Origin: Paenibacillus baekrokdamisoli
GTDB lineage: Bacteria > Bacillota > Bacilli > Paenibacillales > Paenibacillaceae
Reading direction: 5' to 3'
DNA: 64,000 bases
Assembly (NCBI RefSeq): GCF_003945345.1
Contig: NZ_AP019308.1
Span: forward strand, 1-64,000
Shown: one piece after another, positions 18,536 to 28,300 of the stretch
Layout: each line of letters begins with the position of its first letter
Position numbering within the stretch: the stretch's first letter is position 1
Notes under the pieces: model-generated
Database searches by the model: none
Told to the model about the DNA's origin: nothing
The model's input: the letters and a program-made list of their open reading frames with translations, nothing else
Made by a program: the position numbers and the translations under genes

Positions 18536-19612
18536 TTGAAAGCTTTTTTCGGAATCGGACTGTTTGTTGTGATTGGACTCATAACCGCAATCGTGATCGG
18601 ATTTTCACCTCAATTCTCCTCCGTCCCCCTCCCATACGACGAAGAACAAAAAGGGTTAAAGCAGGAAATAGTCATTAAATTCAGCTATTCCGTTGCCGAA
18701 AATACGCCAAAAGGCTTAGCTGCACAACTATTCGCCGACCTCGTAAGGAAAAAAACAAACAATCATGTCAAGGTAGAACTATTCCCCAATGGCATCTTAT
18801 ACAACGAAAACGATGAAATAAATGCACTTCAACAAGGGAATGTGCAAATGATCGCACCGAGCTTTTCCAACATTTCTGAGGTTGTACCCGATTGGATGGT
18901 CATGGATTTACCCTTTGCCTTTGCAAACAATGACGCTGTGCAGGAAGCCTTTCATGGTGACATCGGTGCCCAATTGTTTAAAGAGTTGGGTGCTCATAAC
19001 ATGGTAGGAATGGCCTTTTGGGGAAGTGGCTTCAAACAAATCACAAGCAACAAAGGCCCTATTCTTCAACCTTCCGATCTCAAGGGGCTTCGTATGCGTA
19101 TTCTACCTAGCAAGGTCATCGAGTCTCAATATCATCTATTTGAGGCCAAAACGTACCCGATTCCGTTTAATCAAATTTATCATAGCCTAGAAAACGGGAC
19201 CATAGACGGAGAAGAAAACTCCATTTCAAACATTTACTCTAAAAAATTATACCAAGTTCAAAAATATATCACGATCAGTAACCACGGCTATTTGGGCTAT
19301 GGAGTTCTAATGAATAAAAAGTTTTGGAGTACACTGCCAGGCGACCTTAAGAAATCAGTGCTTGAGGCTATGCAAGACGCTACCCAGTGGGCTAACGATA
19401 ATGCTATTCAGATTAACCAGAAGCAGTGGGAAGAGATGAAAAGTGGAAGCACGATGCAAATTTCTAAACTTACTGCTGCAGAGCGAATGAAATGGATGAA
19501 CGCAATGAATCCGGTATACAGCGACAACGAATCGATCATTGGAAGGGAGCTTATCCAGGAAGTACGCAAGCTGCAAAATAAATATGCCGGCAAGCAGCCT
19601 GAGATCAATTAA
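18536..19612 (+). CDS. dctB: DctB-like dicarboxylate-binding protein (TRAP DctP family)
   Basis: 358 residues from TTG 18536 with GGGGAGGG at 18520-18527. A signal-anchor (about 4-24) precedes a TRAP-type solute-binding domain: KFSYSVAENTPKGLAAQLF near 41, NEINALQQGNVQMIAPSF-like segment near 95, and the conserved arginine region SDLKGLRMRILPS near 180. No DctQ or DctM membrane gene is present, so it is not part of a TRAP transporter. By analogy with B. subtilis DctB it probably presents dicarboxylates to the kinase and symporter. It is divergent from the kinase across 78 bases. Confidence 0.85.
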   Translation: MKAFFGIGLFVVIGLITAIVIGFSPQFSSVPLPYDEEQKGLKQEIVIKFSYSVAENTPKGLAAQLFADLVRKKTNNHVKVELFPNGILYNENDEINALQQGNVQMIAPSFSNISEVVPDWMVMDLPFAFANNDAVQEAFHGDIGAQLFKELGAHNMVGMAFWGSGFKQITSNKGPILQPSDLKGLRMRILPSKVIESQYHLFEAKTYPIPFNQIYHSLENGTIDGEENSISNIYSKKLYQVQKYITISNHGYLGYGVLMNKKFWSTLPGDLKKSVLEAMQDATQWANDNAIQINQKQWEEMKSGSTMQISKLTAAERMKWMNAMNPVYSDNESIIGRELIQEVRKLQNKYAGKQPEIN

Positions 19613-19620
19613 TGCTATAT

Positions 19621-19805
19621 AAGTTGAACTTAAGAAACGGACAATGAGCCGCTGCACAGATGGAATGTTCTTCCGATCGCTGTTGAGCCCGGATTTCTTA
19701 TTTTGTCCCCTGTTAAGGGGGAAATCCGGTCTCAAAGGCGAACGCTGACGCTTCTCCAGAATCATCCATCTGCTCCGCTCACTTGTCATATCTCTAGTTC
19801 AACTT
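19621..19805 (-). repeat. Structured intergenic repeat, copy 2 (minus orientation)
   Basis: Core 19657-19772 reads on the minus strand as the same architecture as copy 1: outer arms CAGATGGA...TCCATCTG and inner arms TTGAGACCGGATTTC...GAAATCCGGGCTCAA, with a run of C opposite G at the tip. It is nearly identical to copy 3. Terminal inverted repeats AAGTTGAACT (19621-19630) and AGTTCAACTT (19796-19805) frame the element. It occupies most of the gap after dctB. Confidence 0.85.
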
Positions 19806-19922
19806 TTATAGCCTTACAACATTTAAATAAAGTTGTCAATAATCGGTATTTTAAGTATATTTCCACTGGTGGGATTGGTTTAAGATAAGGATCGAACCAA
19901 CCCCATGAGGAGGAAAATAATA

Positions 19923-20846
19923 ATGAATGTGAATGGAAAGTTACACGAAATCACAAATGCACCGCTATTTATTTCAAGCTTCTCGAATAACCCCGCACAT
20001 CCGAATCCGGCATCGTTCAAACCTATGGCCGAGGCCCAGGTATTCTTGGGAACCGACTTTCCTGCAGGCTTTACAAATAGTTTCATACCGGGCTTTTCCT
20101 TTCAAGCAACAACGGATGCCAACGGCGCATTCAGTATATTCGTACCCGATGGATTCCCACAGACGATCAAGGCTTACCTTTTGGCAACGCATACGATCAT
20201 GAAAGTACTCCCACCACTAAACGTTCCTATCTTCGCACCGGTATATCGCTCCGAGACCTTCCAATTCAGTCAAATCAATTCCAAAACACAAGATATTTAT
20301 GTTTTACGAACGGACGGAACGACGAAAGAAGGCTTTTCGCAAGCGCAGATCAGCTCCATGACAACTGACATACAGCAAAAAATGAAGCTGGAAAGTCTCT
20401 CTGCGTTTATTAACGATGGATCTGTAGGCATCGTTGGTAAAAGCAAAGGAGCAACACTCAAAGCCGACCTTTTCCTAAGTCCGTTTACAGGACCGGATCT
20501 GAATACTTTTATAAGTGAAAAGGTTGATAATATTGATATCGATCTACCCGGCCCGGATTTTATCGTGGGGCTCTTTGTTAGCAAGGATGAGATAGCGAAG
20601 CAATTCCGTCAAGGCATACATAATATGATGCCTACATTAAATAAGCAAATTTTTGATAGAATCCAAAAGCAACTTGGCATGTTGATCAGCGATCTTGAAA
20701 AGAGTACAAATAGCAAAGTAACGATTACGTTCGAAAAGCTGCGCTTCCCTGTGGTAGAAACCAAAATCATTGGTCCTTTCAGCATAAAAGTCCGGGCTAT
20801 AGTACCGGATCTATTCGTTGGTATAGCTAGAAAACTGTTCAGTTAG
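19923..20846 (+). CDS. Uncharacterised protein with carboxypeptidase-regulatory-like beta domain
   Basis: Start placed at ATG 19923 behind TGAGGAGG (19906-19913), giving 307 residues; an ATG at 19905 overlaps that site. Residues about 15-105 resemble a transthyretin/carboxypeptidase-regulatory-like fold with the DANGAFSIFVPDGFP turn. The rest is mixed (PGPDFIVGLFVSKDEIAKQF, then a helical segment) and I do not recognise it. No signal peptide or membrane segment is visible. It lies 34 bases upstream of the 1313-residue papain-like protein with no terminator between them, so the two form a unit, perhaps a structural or delivery partner. Function unknown. Confidence 0.75.
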   Translation: MNVNGKLHEITNAPLFISSFSNNPAHPNPASFKPMAEAQVFLGTDFPAGFTNSFIPGFSFQATTDANGAFSIFVPDGFPQTIKAYLLATHTIMKVLPPLNVPIFAPVYRSETFQFSQINSKTQDIYVLRTDGTTKEGFSQAQISSMTTDIQQKMKLESLSAFINDGSVGIVGKSKGATLKADLFLSPFTGPDLNTFISEKVDNIDIDLPGPDFIVGLFVSKDEIAKQFRQGIHNMMPTLNKQIFDRIQKQLGMLISDLEKSTNSKVTITFEKLRFPVVETKIIGPFSIKVRAIVPDLFVGIARKLFS

Positions 20847-20880
20847 TATTCGTCAATTAAGTTGAGATAGGAGATGAATA

Positions 20881-23800
20881 ATGCCTGCTTCCATTAATAT
20901 CAATGCAGTTGATGAACTGCTCGGCTTCATTCGCACCGATTATCGCAACCTGTCAGTCCGCGAACTGCTGCATAAGTCCCCTCATGTTCTGCTTGGCGTA
21001 AGCGCACAAGCTGCAGATATATTGCAAAAACTGGAGATTAATACCGTCTTTGATCTCGCTACTTCGGGGGTTTTTGGTGCCGCTACCAAACTTGTGAACG
21101 CCGCGAGCGACGTTCATTCCGCACTCAATCAGCATGGCAGTCCGACCGCCGACCTTGTACGCGAGGCTGAGGCAGCTGGGAAGAAAATAGATGAGCTTCA
21201 GTTTCTACAGGTTGGCGTTTTGGAGAGTATACCAGAAGCTGAAGTTGCTAATGTGCAGAGCCTGCTGGACGTTCAGACCGTGAGAGATTTGGCCTTGTAT
21301 CCACCGTATCGTGCTGCTGTTCGGATGCTGAATGCTGTTTATTTCCCCGAGAATGTCCCGAATTTCGATCCTGAGCGGCCCGCTGACCTCCTTCCGAAGA
21401 GCGGGGAGTATCCGACGGAACGCGTGCAGTATACCACACTCTTGATGGATGAGATCCATATCGGTGACGGTGAGACGATAGCAGACATTGCAAGCCCGAA
21501 CTTCAAACCGCTGGATCTTGCCAAACTGGCATCGGGTGATGCAGGATTCAAAAGAATCGCTTTCGGCGCACTGCTGACATTCACTCAGTCGTGGTATGCG
21601 CAGGGCGTAACACTGGGTCAACTGCTGCATAGCACGTCGCTCGCACCGGGCGAAAGCACCCGTATTGCCGTCATTGATTGGTCGCGCAAAAGCCGGGCTG
21701 GAGAGACCGAGATCATCAGCGAGGTCGACGACCTAACTAATGATACATCACGCAATCGTTCGATTAGTGAGGTAACGCAGGCAGTTGCGGACGAAGCGCA
21801 GGGTGGTTTTTCGAAGGCGCACAGCAACAGCCTTTCGACCCAGCACGGCTCATCATCAGCGGAGGAAATCTCCGCACCGCTTGGCGGACTATTCGGCGGG
21901 CCAAGCGCCTCCTTTGGGCAAAGCAGCAGCCAAGCGGCTACGATCTCGAACTCTGATAGTTACTCCACATCGTTCGGTCACCGGGACATCGGCAGCAGTA
22001 TGATGCAGAATGTGAAGGACCGAACTCATCAGAATGCTCACAGCAGTCGAAGCCGCCGCGCATCTGTAGTCAAAGAGGTATCACAAACCGAGCATGAGGG
22101 GGTTAGCACCCGGGTTCTTGCAAACTACAATCACATGCATGCGCTAACGATACAGTACTACGAGGTTGTCCAGATTTACCGAGTTGAAGTGGCGATCGCC
22201 AAAGCAGACAAGGTTGTCTTTATCCCGGTTCAGCTGGTAGACTTTCAAAACGATACTATGGTGCGCCGTTTCCGGAACGTTCTTGCTCGTGCCGCCTTAA
22301 CGTATGAAATTCGTGAGGCGCTGCATAACCTTGACGTGCTGGAGGTATCGCCAGAGAAAGATACGCACTTCACGATACTAGGTAACCGATTCAGTTTCTT
22401 CCTGCGTGAGGCCTTGTTGAATCGCACTGGAATTAATTTATCAACGGCGCGCAATGCGAAGAAAGCGACAACGGATGCAGCAGCCGCAGCAGTTCCCGAA
22501 ACGACTTCAGGAACCACGTTTCAGCCAATGATGCTCAGTACGACGGGGCAGTCCACGAATATCCGACTATCGGATGCGCTGCCGATCGTGCAGCAGGTGA
22601 ACGATCATTTATGGTCGATTGATCAGACTGCGCGTTTGTCTGGTCTGCTAAACCGCTCCGTACTGCGGTCGGACAGCAATGCGATCTACCTGCCTACTGA
22701 TGTCACGGTCGAAGGGGGTGTGGTCTCGACGGGAGGAACCCCGATGAAGATCCTCTTCCATACGCAGCAAAACACAACCGTCGACACGGTCAGCGCAGAA
22801 CACCCTCTCGCTATGAGCGAGGTAAAAAGCATCGGAATAATCGGCAGCAGTAAAGAACGCGAAATATCGGCGACTTTAACATTAACCCTGAACCGGAATG
22901 GGGTGCGTTTCCCGCTTGAACTGCCAGCTGTGACTGTAGCCAAGTCGGCGACAGGAGAAATACGCGTGGTTCAGGTCAAACCAGGTGGCGTGAACGCAAA
23001 CCTGAAGCAGCATCTAAACGAGAACCGAATGCATTACAGTCAGGCCATCTTCCGTTCACTCGACAGTACACAGATTGCACTCCTGCTGTCCGGTTACGGT
23101 GTTGAAGTGAATGATCAACTTGTTCCTGTAGCACAGGTCGTCGAGCCTCGACCGATTCGCTATGTAGGCAACTATCTCGCCTTCAAGATGAATACGGATG
23201 CCTCCAGCGATGATACTTGGGCGAGCTGGCTTAGGGAGCATGGAATTCAACTGGGCAGCTCCAAGGAAGATATCGTACCGCTGCCATCAGGTGGAACCTT
23301 CGCTGAGGCAGTATTGGGACGTTCGAACTGTGCGGAGAAGCTGGACATTACTCGCTTCTGGAACTGGCAGGATTCGCCGATTCCGCTGCAACCGACTGAA
23401 ATTGCCGCGGTTCAGACGGGCAGCCGTGCGACTAATGAAGATGTAAAACCAGGTCAGTTGAGCAGCCCGATTATTAATATTACATCGCCTGCAAGTATTC
23501 CGGATCCGAGTGGTACAGCGGCAATTCTTGCCGCAATTCAGAATGGCAATATGTTCCGCGATATGAGCGGCCTACAAGGCACCATTGGGCTGGCGCAGGC
23601 GGCGCTGCAAGCGACATCAGCGGGCGCGGCAACCGCCGGCCAGCAAGCGGGAACTAACATGAATAGCCTGCTTCAGGCCAATACCGAGAGGCAGCGAATC
23701 GCGGCGGAGATGATTACCAGCCTCGCGAAGACAGCGGCATCGGTATATAGCGGTGGCCTTGCTGGCGGTGGGGGTGGCGGTATTAGCGGCGGGAGTAATC

Positions 23801-24822
23801 ACTCGCAGGATGGCGCGAAGATTAACTATTTTGATAAGACTCAGGGCCAGGCCACAGCAGGAGGCAGCAACGCAGTTGGCGGCAGTGCGGTTACGCCAGT
23901 AGGCGGAGGTGGTCAAAGCGGCGGCGGTAGTGGTGGCAATGCAGGCGGCGGCTCTGGCACGAACGGCAGCAGTGGCGGGAGCTTCTCGCAGAACCCTGCT
24001 GCGCTCGCTGCCACTTGGGGTGATAGTCAGTCACCTTCCGGATTGATTGATAAAATCGTGGATAAATACGGGGGCATTATGGGCGGTGGCGATGCCTCGC
24101 CGAGCAGCAGTCCTTTAACGACCCGTAAGGCGTGGCCTAAACTAGACAGCAGCACGGTTCTTACTCGCATAAACGATCTTAAAGGGAATGCTAATCTCTT
24201 CGATCAGGGCAAAGTCGGTCTTTGCACCGCGGCAGCGTTCTACCACCACGTCATCCAGAAGAACGCGACGGAGTTTGAATTGTTCGCCAAAGCATTGTAC
24301 GGAGGAGGGATCGGCTTCCTCGGCAAGCTTAAGGTAAACCCAGGCTCGGACCTGCGCAATACCGATTATTCGGCCCTCGCTGCCGAGTTTCCCGGCATGC
24401 CGCGACAGGCGGAGTGGATGCTAATGTCATCCGTCCGTGATAGTGAGAACTGGTTCTTTGACTATGAGGGTGCGCCCGATGAGTCCACCAGCATCAAAAC
24501 GTCGGCAATCGAACTAAGTGAATGGTATACGAAGACCGGATTCTATTCTGGAGTCACATATAGCGACGATACGAGTTTGGCCAAAATCAAGGCGATTCAG
24601 AAGACAGCCACGAATCATATCGCCCTGTACATTCGTATTCCTCTGCTCCAGCCGGGAACATCGACTCACATTATTACGCTCGAGGGACCGATCACGATTG
24701 ACGAGCCTAACGACAAGGTCACCTTCGATTACTGGACGTGGGGTCAACCAATCAGGACCTTGAACACGACCCTGACCGCACTGAAAGCCAACTATCTAGG
24801 TGTCATTACGGCGACATTTTAA
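20881..24822 (+). CDS. Giant protein with C-terminal papain-like cysteine-protease domain
   Basis: 1313 residues, no signal peptide. Residues 1-150 hold helical hairpin repeats (LLGVSAQAADILQKLEINTV). A conserved central part (about 215-480) includes TQSWYAQGVTLGQLLHSTSL, a Ser/Gln-rich stretch and NYNHMHALTIQYYEVVQIYR. Beta-rich sequence continues to about 840, then Ala/Gln helices and a Gly/Ser-rich linker (about 955-1060). The last 220 residues carry DQGKVGLCTAAAF: Gln1109 six residues before Cys1115 as in papain DQGxxGxCW. His1263 (STHIITLEGP) and Asp1283 near YWTWG could complete the triad. Protease or transferase activity is inferred. The layout suggests an effector on a large carrier. 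The family of the N-terminal part is not known to me. Confidence 0.75.
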   Translation: MPASININAVDELLGFIRTDYRNLSVRELLHKSPHVLLGVSAQAADILQKLEINTVFDLATSGVFGAATKLVNAASDVHSALNQHGSPTADLVREAEAAGKKIDELQFLQVGVLESIPEAEVANVQSLLDVQTVRDLALYPPYRAAVRMLNAVYFPENVPNFDPERPADLLPKSGEYPTERVQYTTLLMDEIHIGDGETIADIASPNFKPLDLAKLASGDAGFKRIAFGALLTFTQSWYAQGVTLGQLLHSTSLAPGESTRIAVIDWSRKSRAGETEIISEVDDLTNDTSRNRSISEVTQAVADEAQGGFSKAHSNSLSTQHGSSSAEEISAPLGGLFGGPSASFGQSSSQAATISNSDSYSTSFGHRDIGSSMMQNVKDRTHQNAHSSRSRRASVVKEVSQTEHEGVSTRVLANYNHMHALTIQYYEVVQIYRVEVAIAKADKVVFIPVQLVDFQNDTMVRRFRNVLARAALTYEIREALHNLDVLEVSPEKDTHFTILGNRFSFFLREALLNRTGINLSTARNAKKATTDAAAAAVPETTSGTTFQPMMLSTTGQSTNIRLSDALPIVQQVNDHLWSIDQTARLSGLLNRSVLRSDSNAIYLPTDVTVEGGVVSTGGTPMKILFHTQQNTTVDTVSAEHPLAMSEVKSIGIIGSSKEREISATLTLTLNRNGVRFPLELPAVTVAKSATGEIRVVQVKPGGVNANLKQHLNENRMHYSQAIFRSLDSTQIALLLSGYGVEVNDQLVPVAQVVEPRPIRYVGNYLAFKMNTDASSDDTWASWLREHGIQLGSSKEDIVPLPSGGTFAEAVLGRSNCAEKLDITRFWNWQDSPIPLQPTEIAAVQTGSRATNEDVKPGQLSSPIINITSPASIPDPSGTAAILAAIQNGNMFRDMSGLQGTIGLAQAALQATSAGAATAGQQAGTNMNSLLQANTERQRIAAEMITSLAKTAASVYSGGLAGGGGGGISGGSNHSQDGAKINYFDKTQGQATAGGSNAVGGSAVTPVGGGGQSGGGSGGNAGGGSGTNGSSGGSFSQNPAALAATWGDSQSPSGLIDKIVDKYGGIMGGGDASPSSSPLTTRKAWPKLDSSTVLTRINDLKGNANLFDQGKVGLCTAAAFYHHVIQKNATEFELFAKALYGGGIGFLGKLKVNPGSDLRNTDYSALAAEFPGMPRQAEWMLMSSVRDSENWFFDYEGAPDESTSIKTSAIELSEWYTKTGFYSGVTYSDDTSLAKIKAIQKTATNHIALYIRIPLLQPGTSTHIITLEGPITIDEPNDKVTFDYWTWGQPIRTLNTTLTALKANYLGVITATF

Positions 24823-24850
24823 AATTTAAGAAGTATAAAATTCTCCTAGC

Positions 24851-24876
24851 AACTCCGTCCTTAGTAGGGCGGAGTT
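24851..24876 (+). terminator. Hairpin after the papain-like protein gene
   Basis: Arms AACTCCGTCC (24851-24860) and GGGCGGAGTT (24867-24876) pair over 10 bases with one wobble and a six-base loop, 29 bases after the stop codon. The following sequence is not a clear T-run, so it may be a weak terminator or only a structure. Confidence 0.5.
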
Positions 24877-25396
24877 ACTCTGCGTTCTTATTGGCTGGTT
24901 TCTCAGAAGGAGCATACGGAGTCTAAAGCGGAAAAATGATATCAGATTCGAGTAGGCGAAGCTAATGTGAACCTTAGTACATAGCTGTAAATAATTAGGT
25001 ATATGGGAATAATAACCATTTATAATGATTTTCTTCTTAATAATTTAACAATGAGTTAACGAAAAACGACAGATTCCTCGCATAATGATGCGATATACTG
25101 TTTTTAAATCCTATGAGAAATAATTAAGGCCTTATTAAATAGCTTATATGTTACTAGGAAATATAAGCTGGATTTTAAGGTCTATTATATATGCTTAAAT
25201 TTATTTAGGAGGGCAATGAATGCTGGGTAAAGCATATGTGTGAAAGAAACCAAGGGAATTAACGTATGGGTTGGACTTAACTTCATACGGCTGTTGAGAG
25301 TTTATTTTGTGAAAATTGCTGACTTGATTTCAATGATGTCGTTCCTCGTAGAGAAAACCTAGAAAATATGACTTTAATTGAAGGAGCAAATAGGGA
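24877..25396 (+). other. 520-base leader region of the S-layer protein gene
   Basis: AT-rich sequence without a long open frame. It contains a perfect 9-base inverted repeat AGCTTATAT/ATATAAGCT at 25141-25149 and 25161-25169. A strong ribosome site AGGAGGG at 25208-25214 precedes two very short frames, ATG 25216 (4 codons) and ATG 25220 (MLGKAYV, stop 25241-25243). A hairpin CGTATG/CATACG lies at 25263-25268 and 25284-25289. S-layer mRNAs commonly have long stable leaders, so this may be a regulated 5' untranslated region. No promoter could be fixed. Confidence 0.4.
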
Positions 25397-28300
25397 ATGT
25401 ATAAAGTAATGGATAAGCGGAAGAAATGGTTCAGCTTAGCAATGATTGTAATGATGCTGGTAACGATGATCGTACCGAATAGACTGGTTCAGAAGGCACA
25501 TGCAGCAGCAGCGCCTGTCACTGTTGCGGGATGGACTTTTTCAGCAACGGGCACTTCTTTCCCCGCAAATAGCGGCAGTATTGCGAATACAACTAATGCA
25601 AAACTGACATTAAGTGATGGTAGAACAGGAACTTATTCGACTACTAATTCATCTGTTTATACAGATAAGTGGTCTTCTCCTCTAGAGGGATATTGGCAGG
25701 CGCAATTCAGCACACTGGGATACTCTGGGATAACGCTTTCTTCAAAGCAATATGGTACGAATGGCGGTCCAAGAGATTTTAAGCTCCAGTACAGTGTTGA
25801 TGGCACTAATTTTGTTGACTTTTCTGATGTATATGCACTTACAACAGCGATTGCGACTAAAAATATAGCCTTGCCGAGTGGAGCAGATAATCAAGCTAAT
25901 GTGTATATCAGATGGCTTAATGCTTCCAATGCATCGATATCCGCTTCAAATACTGGAGCCAACGGGACAGGGACGATTACGCAAACTAGCGGTAACAGCC
26001 GAATCGCTGATATCATCGTTACAGGTGTCTCGACTGACCCAGATCAGCCTGTTCCAACAACTGTTCCAGTAACGGGAGTTACGCTGGATAAAAGCACGCT
26101 GTCCATGACAGCCGGAGGATCCGTTGATAGTCTGGTGGCGACAGTGGTTCCGAGTGATGCGACGGACAAGCGGGTTTCTTGGAGCTCAGATTCACCTTCT
26201 GTTGCCAGTGTAAACAGCAGCAATGGCGCAGTGACTCCGAAATCTGCAGGTACGGCGACGATTACCGTTACGACGACGGATGGCAGCTTTCAAGCAACCA
26301 GCACGGTAACTGTAGCTCCTCCCACAGGGAAGACTGCAGCCCCGAACGCATCAAATATCATGTTTCCTACTTTGACCACGGTTAGCGGCTTGGCAGGGGC
26401 TGTTGCTGGTAATGCGCAGGTCGCTGTCTATACGGACGCTGGATTAACTACACTAGCGGGAACAACAGCTGCGGGCTCGAATGGATCATTTGCAATTACA
26501 AACTTGACCAATCCTGAATCCAAAACAACGGTTTATGTAACGGCACAAGGAACTGGGCAGCCCGTAAGCGATGCGGTACCCGTTAATCTTGCTGTGGCTC
26601 AGTCCTTTAAGCCTGGTGATGTTGTATTCAGTCAGATTTATGTAAACGGCGGCAATGGCGGCGCGTTTTATAATCAAAAGTTCATTGAACTATACAATAC
26701 CACCAATCAAGATATTAATCTTAACAGTTGGTCGCTTGGATACACATCTTACACAACGATGAACGCAACAACGATGAAGCCTTTGTCCGGTACGATTAAA
26801 TCGCATGGGTACTTTTTAATTGGCGCCAATATAGGTACGAACGGTGTTCCGCTTCCTGTCTCTGTTGATGTTGATCTTAGCGGAGGATTCAATCCAAGTG
26901 GATCTACTGGCGGAGCAATCGTCCTTTCCCAATCCAATAAGGCTGTGAGCAGTCCTGATGATACCAATATCGTGGACCTAATAGCTTTTACGAACGCAGC
27001 AACTACAGCCTTTAAAACTCCTTTATATTGGGGACAGCCTTTTGTTTCCGATCAGATCGGAGGCGGTACGATATTACGTAAAACAAACATAGGCTCCGAT
27101 CCTAAGGCGGCGTTTGGATTGGGCAGCGGATGGTTTACAAAAGCAGACACTTCTTCTAATTATGTGATGTTTGCACCCCAATCACCTTCTAATCCTGTGG
27201 AAATTATTGTCAGGAACACAAAGTATATGGATGGGCCTAATGGGACATTGATCAATTTTGATGGAAATACTTCCATCTCTGGCCTTGCGGGCTCAGTGCC
27301 GGCAGGTTCAACTGTGAAGGCTTATATGGATAATGGCGGTTCTGTTGGTGGACAAGCGACAGCAGCAGCGGACGGTTCATTCAGCCTAACCATCACTAAT
27401 TCAGGTAATAAAAAATCGGTTTACTTGACCGAAACGACAGCATACTCGTTGAAAGCGATGACTACGAGAGAGAGCGGATATACGCGCGTTGACTCGGCAG
27501 CCTACAGCAAGCCTCTCGTAACAGATATCCAAGATTTGCATCTGAATGATGCTAATGGGGTTCCGCTTCAGCTAGGATATCCTGTGACGATCGAGGGTGT
27601 TGTTACAGCGGGAAATCGCTTGCTTGGAAACGGTAATACGAATTTTTACATTCAGGACAGTACGGGTGGAATTAATGTTATTGGTGGGACCGTTCCTCCA
27701 ATGATTACGGTAGGGAACAAAGTGAAGGTCGTTGGTCAATTGGCTTTCACAGCGGGGATGAGTCAATTTGTAGCTGCAACGATAACAGATTCAGGTCCAA
27801 GCACGACACCTGCTGCGACTTCCATCACGTTGGACAAGATGAGCAGCTCTGCGGATATGGAACCGCTGGAAGGCAGAGTGGTCTCTGTTAAAGGAAAGGT
27901 AACCAACATTCCTTCAGCCGGTCCTGATTACAACGTGACCATTACGGATGACTCGGGCAAGACGGCTATAGCGAAGATACTGGGAACAACCGGCATTGAT
28001 GTCAATAGCGCTGTTCAACTAGGTGATACGGTTACTTTTAAAGGGATCATCGGTCAATCGAAGGCAGCTTCTCCGTATACGAGCGGATATTATATTGCGC
28101 CAAGAAGTATATCGGATATTAAAGGAGAACTGCAATTCAATCACGTTCCTGTGACGAAAGCGTATATTGGCTTGGATATGTCTATCAAGGCTATGGCCAA
28201 ATACGCTGATTCTGTGACCCTTTATTATAGAAATACAGGGGAATCTGTGTATGCTTCAATTCCTATGCTTTCGGCAAATAATTTAAATTACAACGCCAAT

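Noticed and set aside
18536..19612. Part of a TRAP transporter
   Set aside because: No DctQ or DctM genes are adjacent, and the divergent DctS-type kinase points to the stand-alone DctB role.
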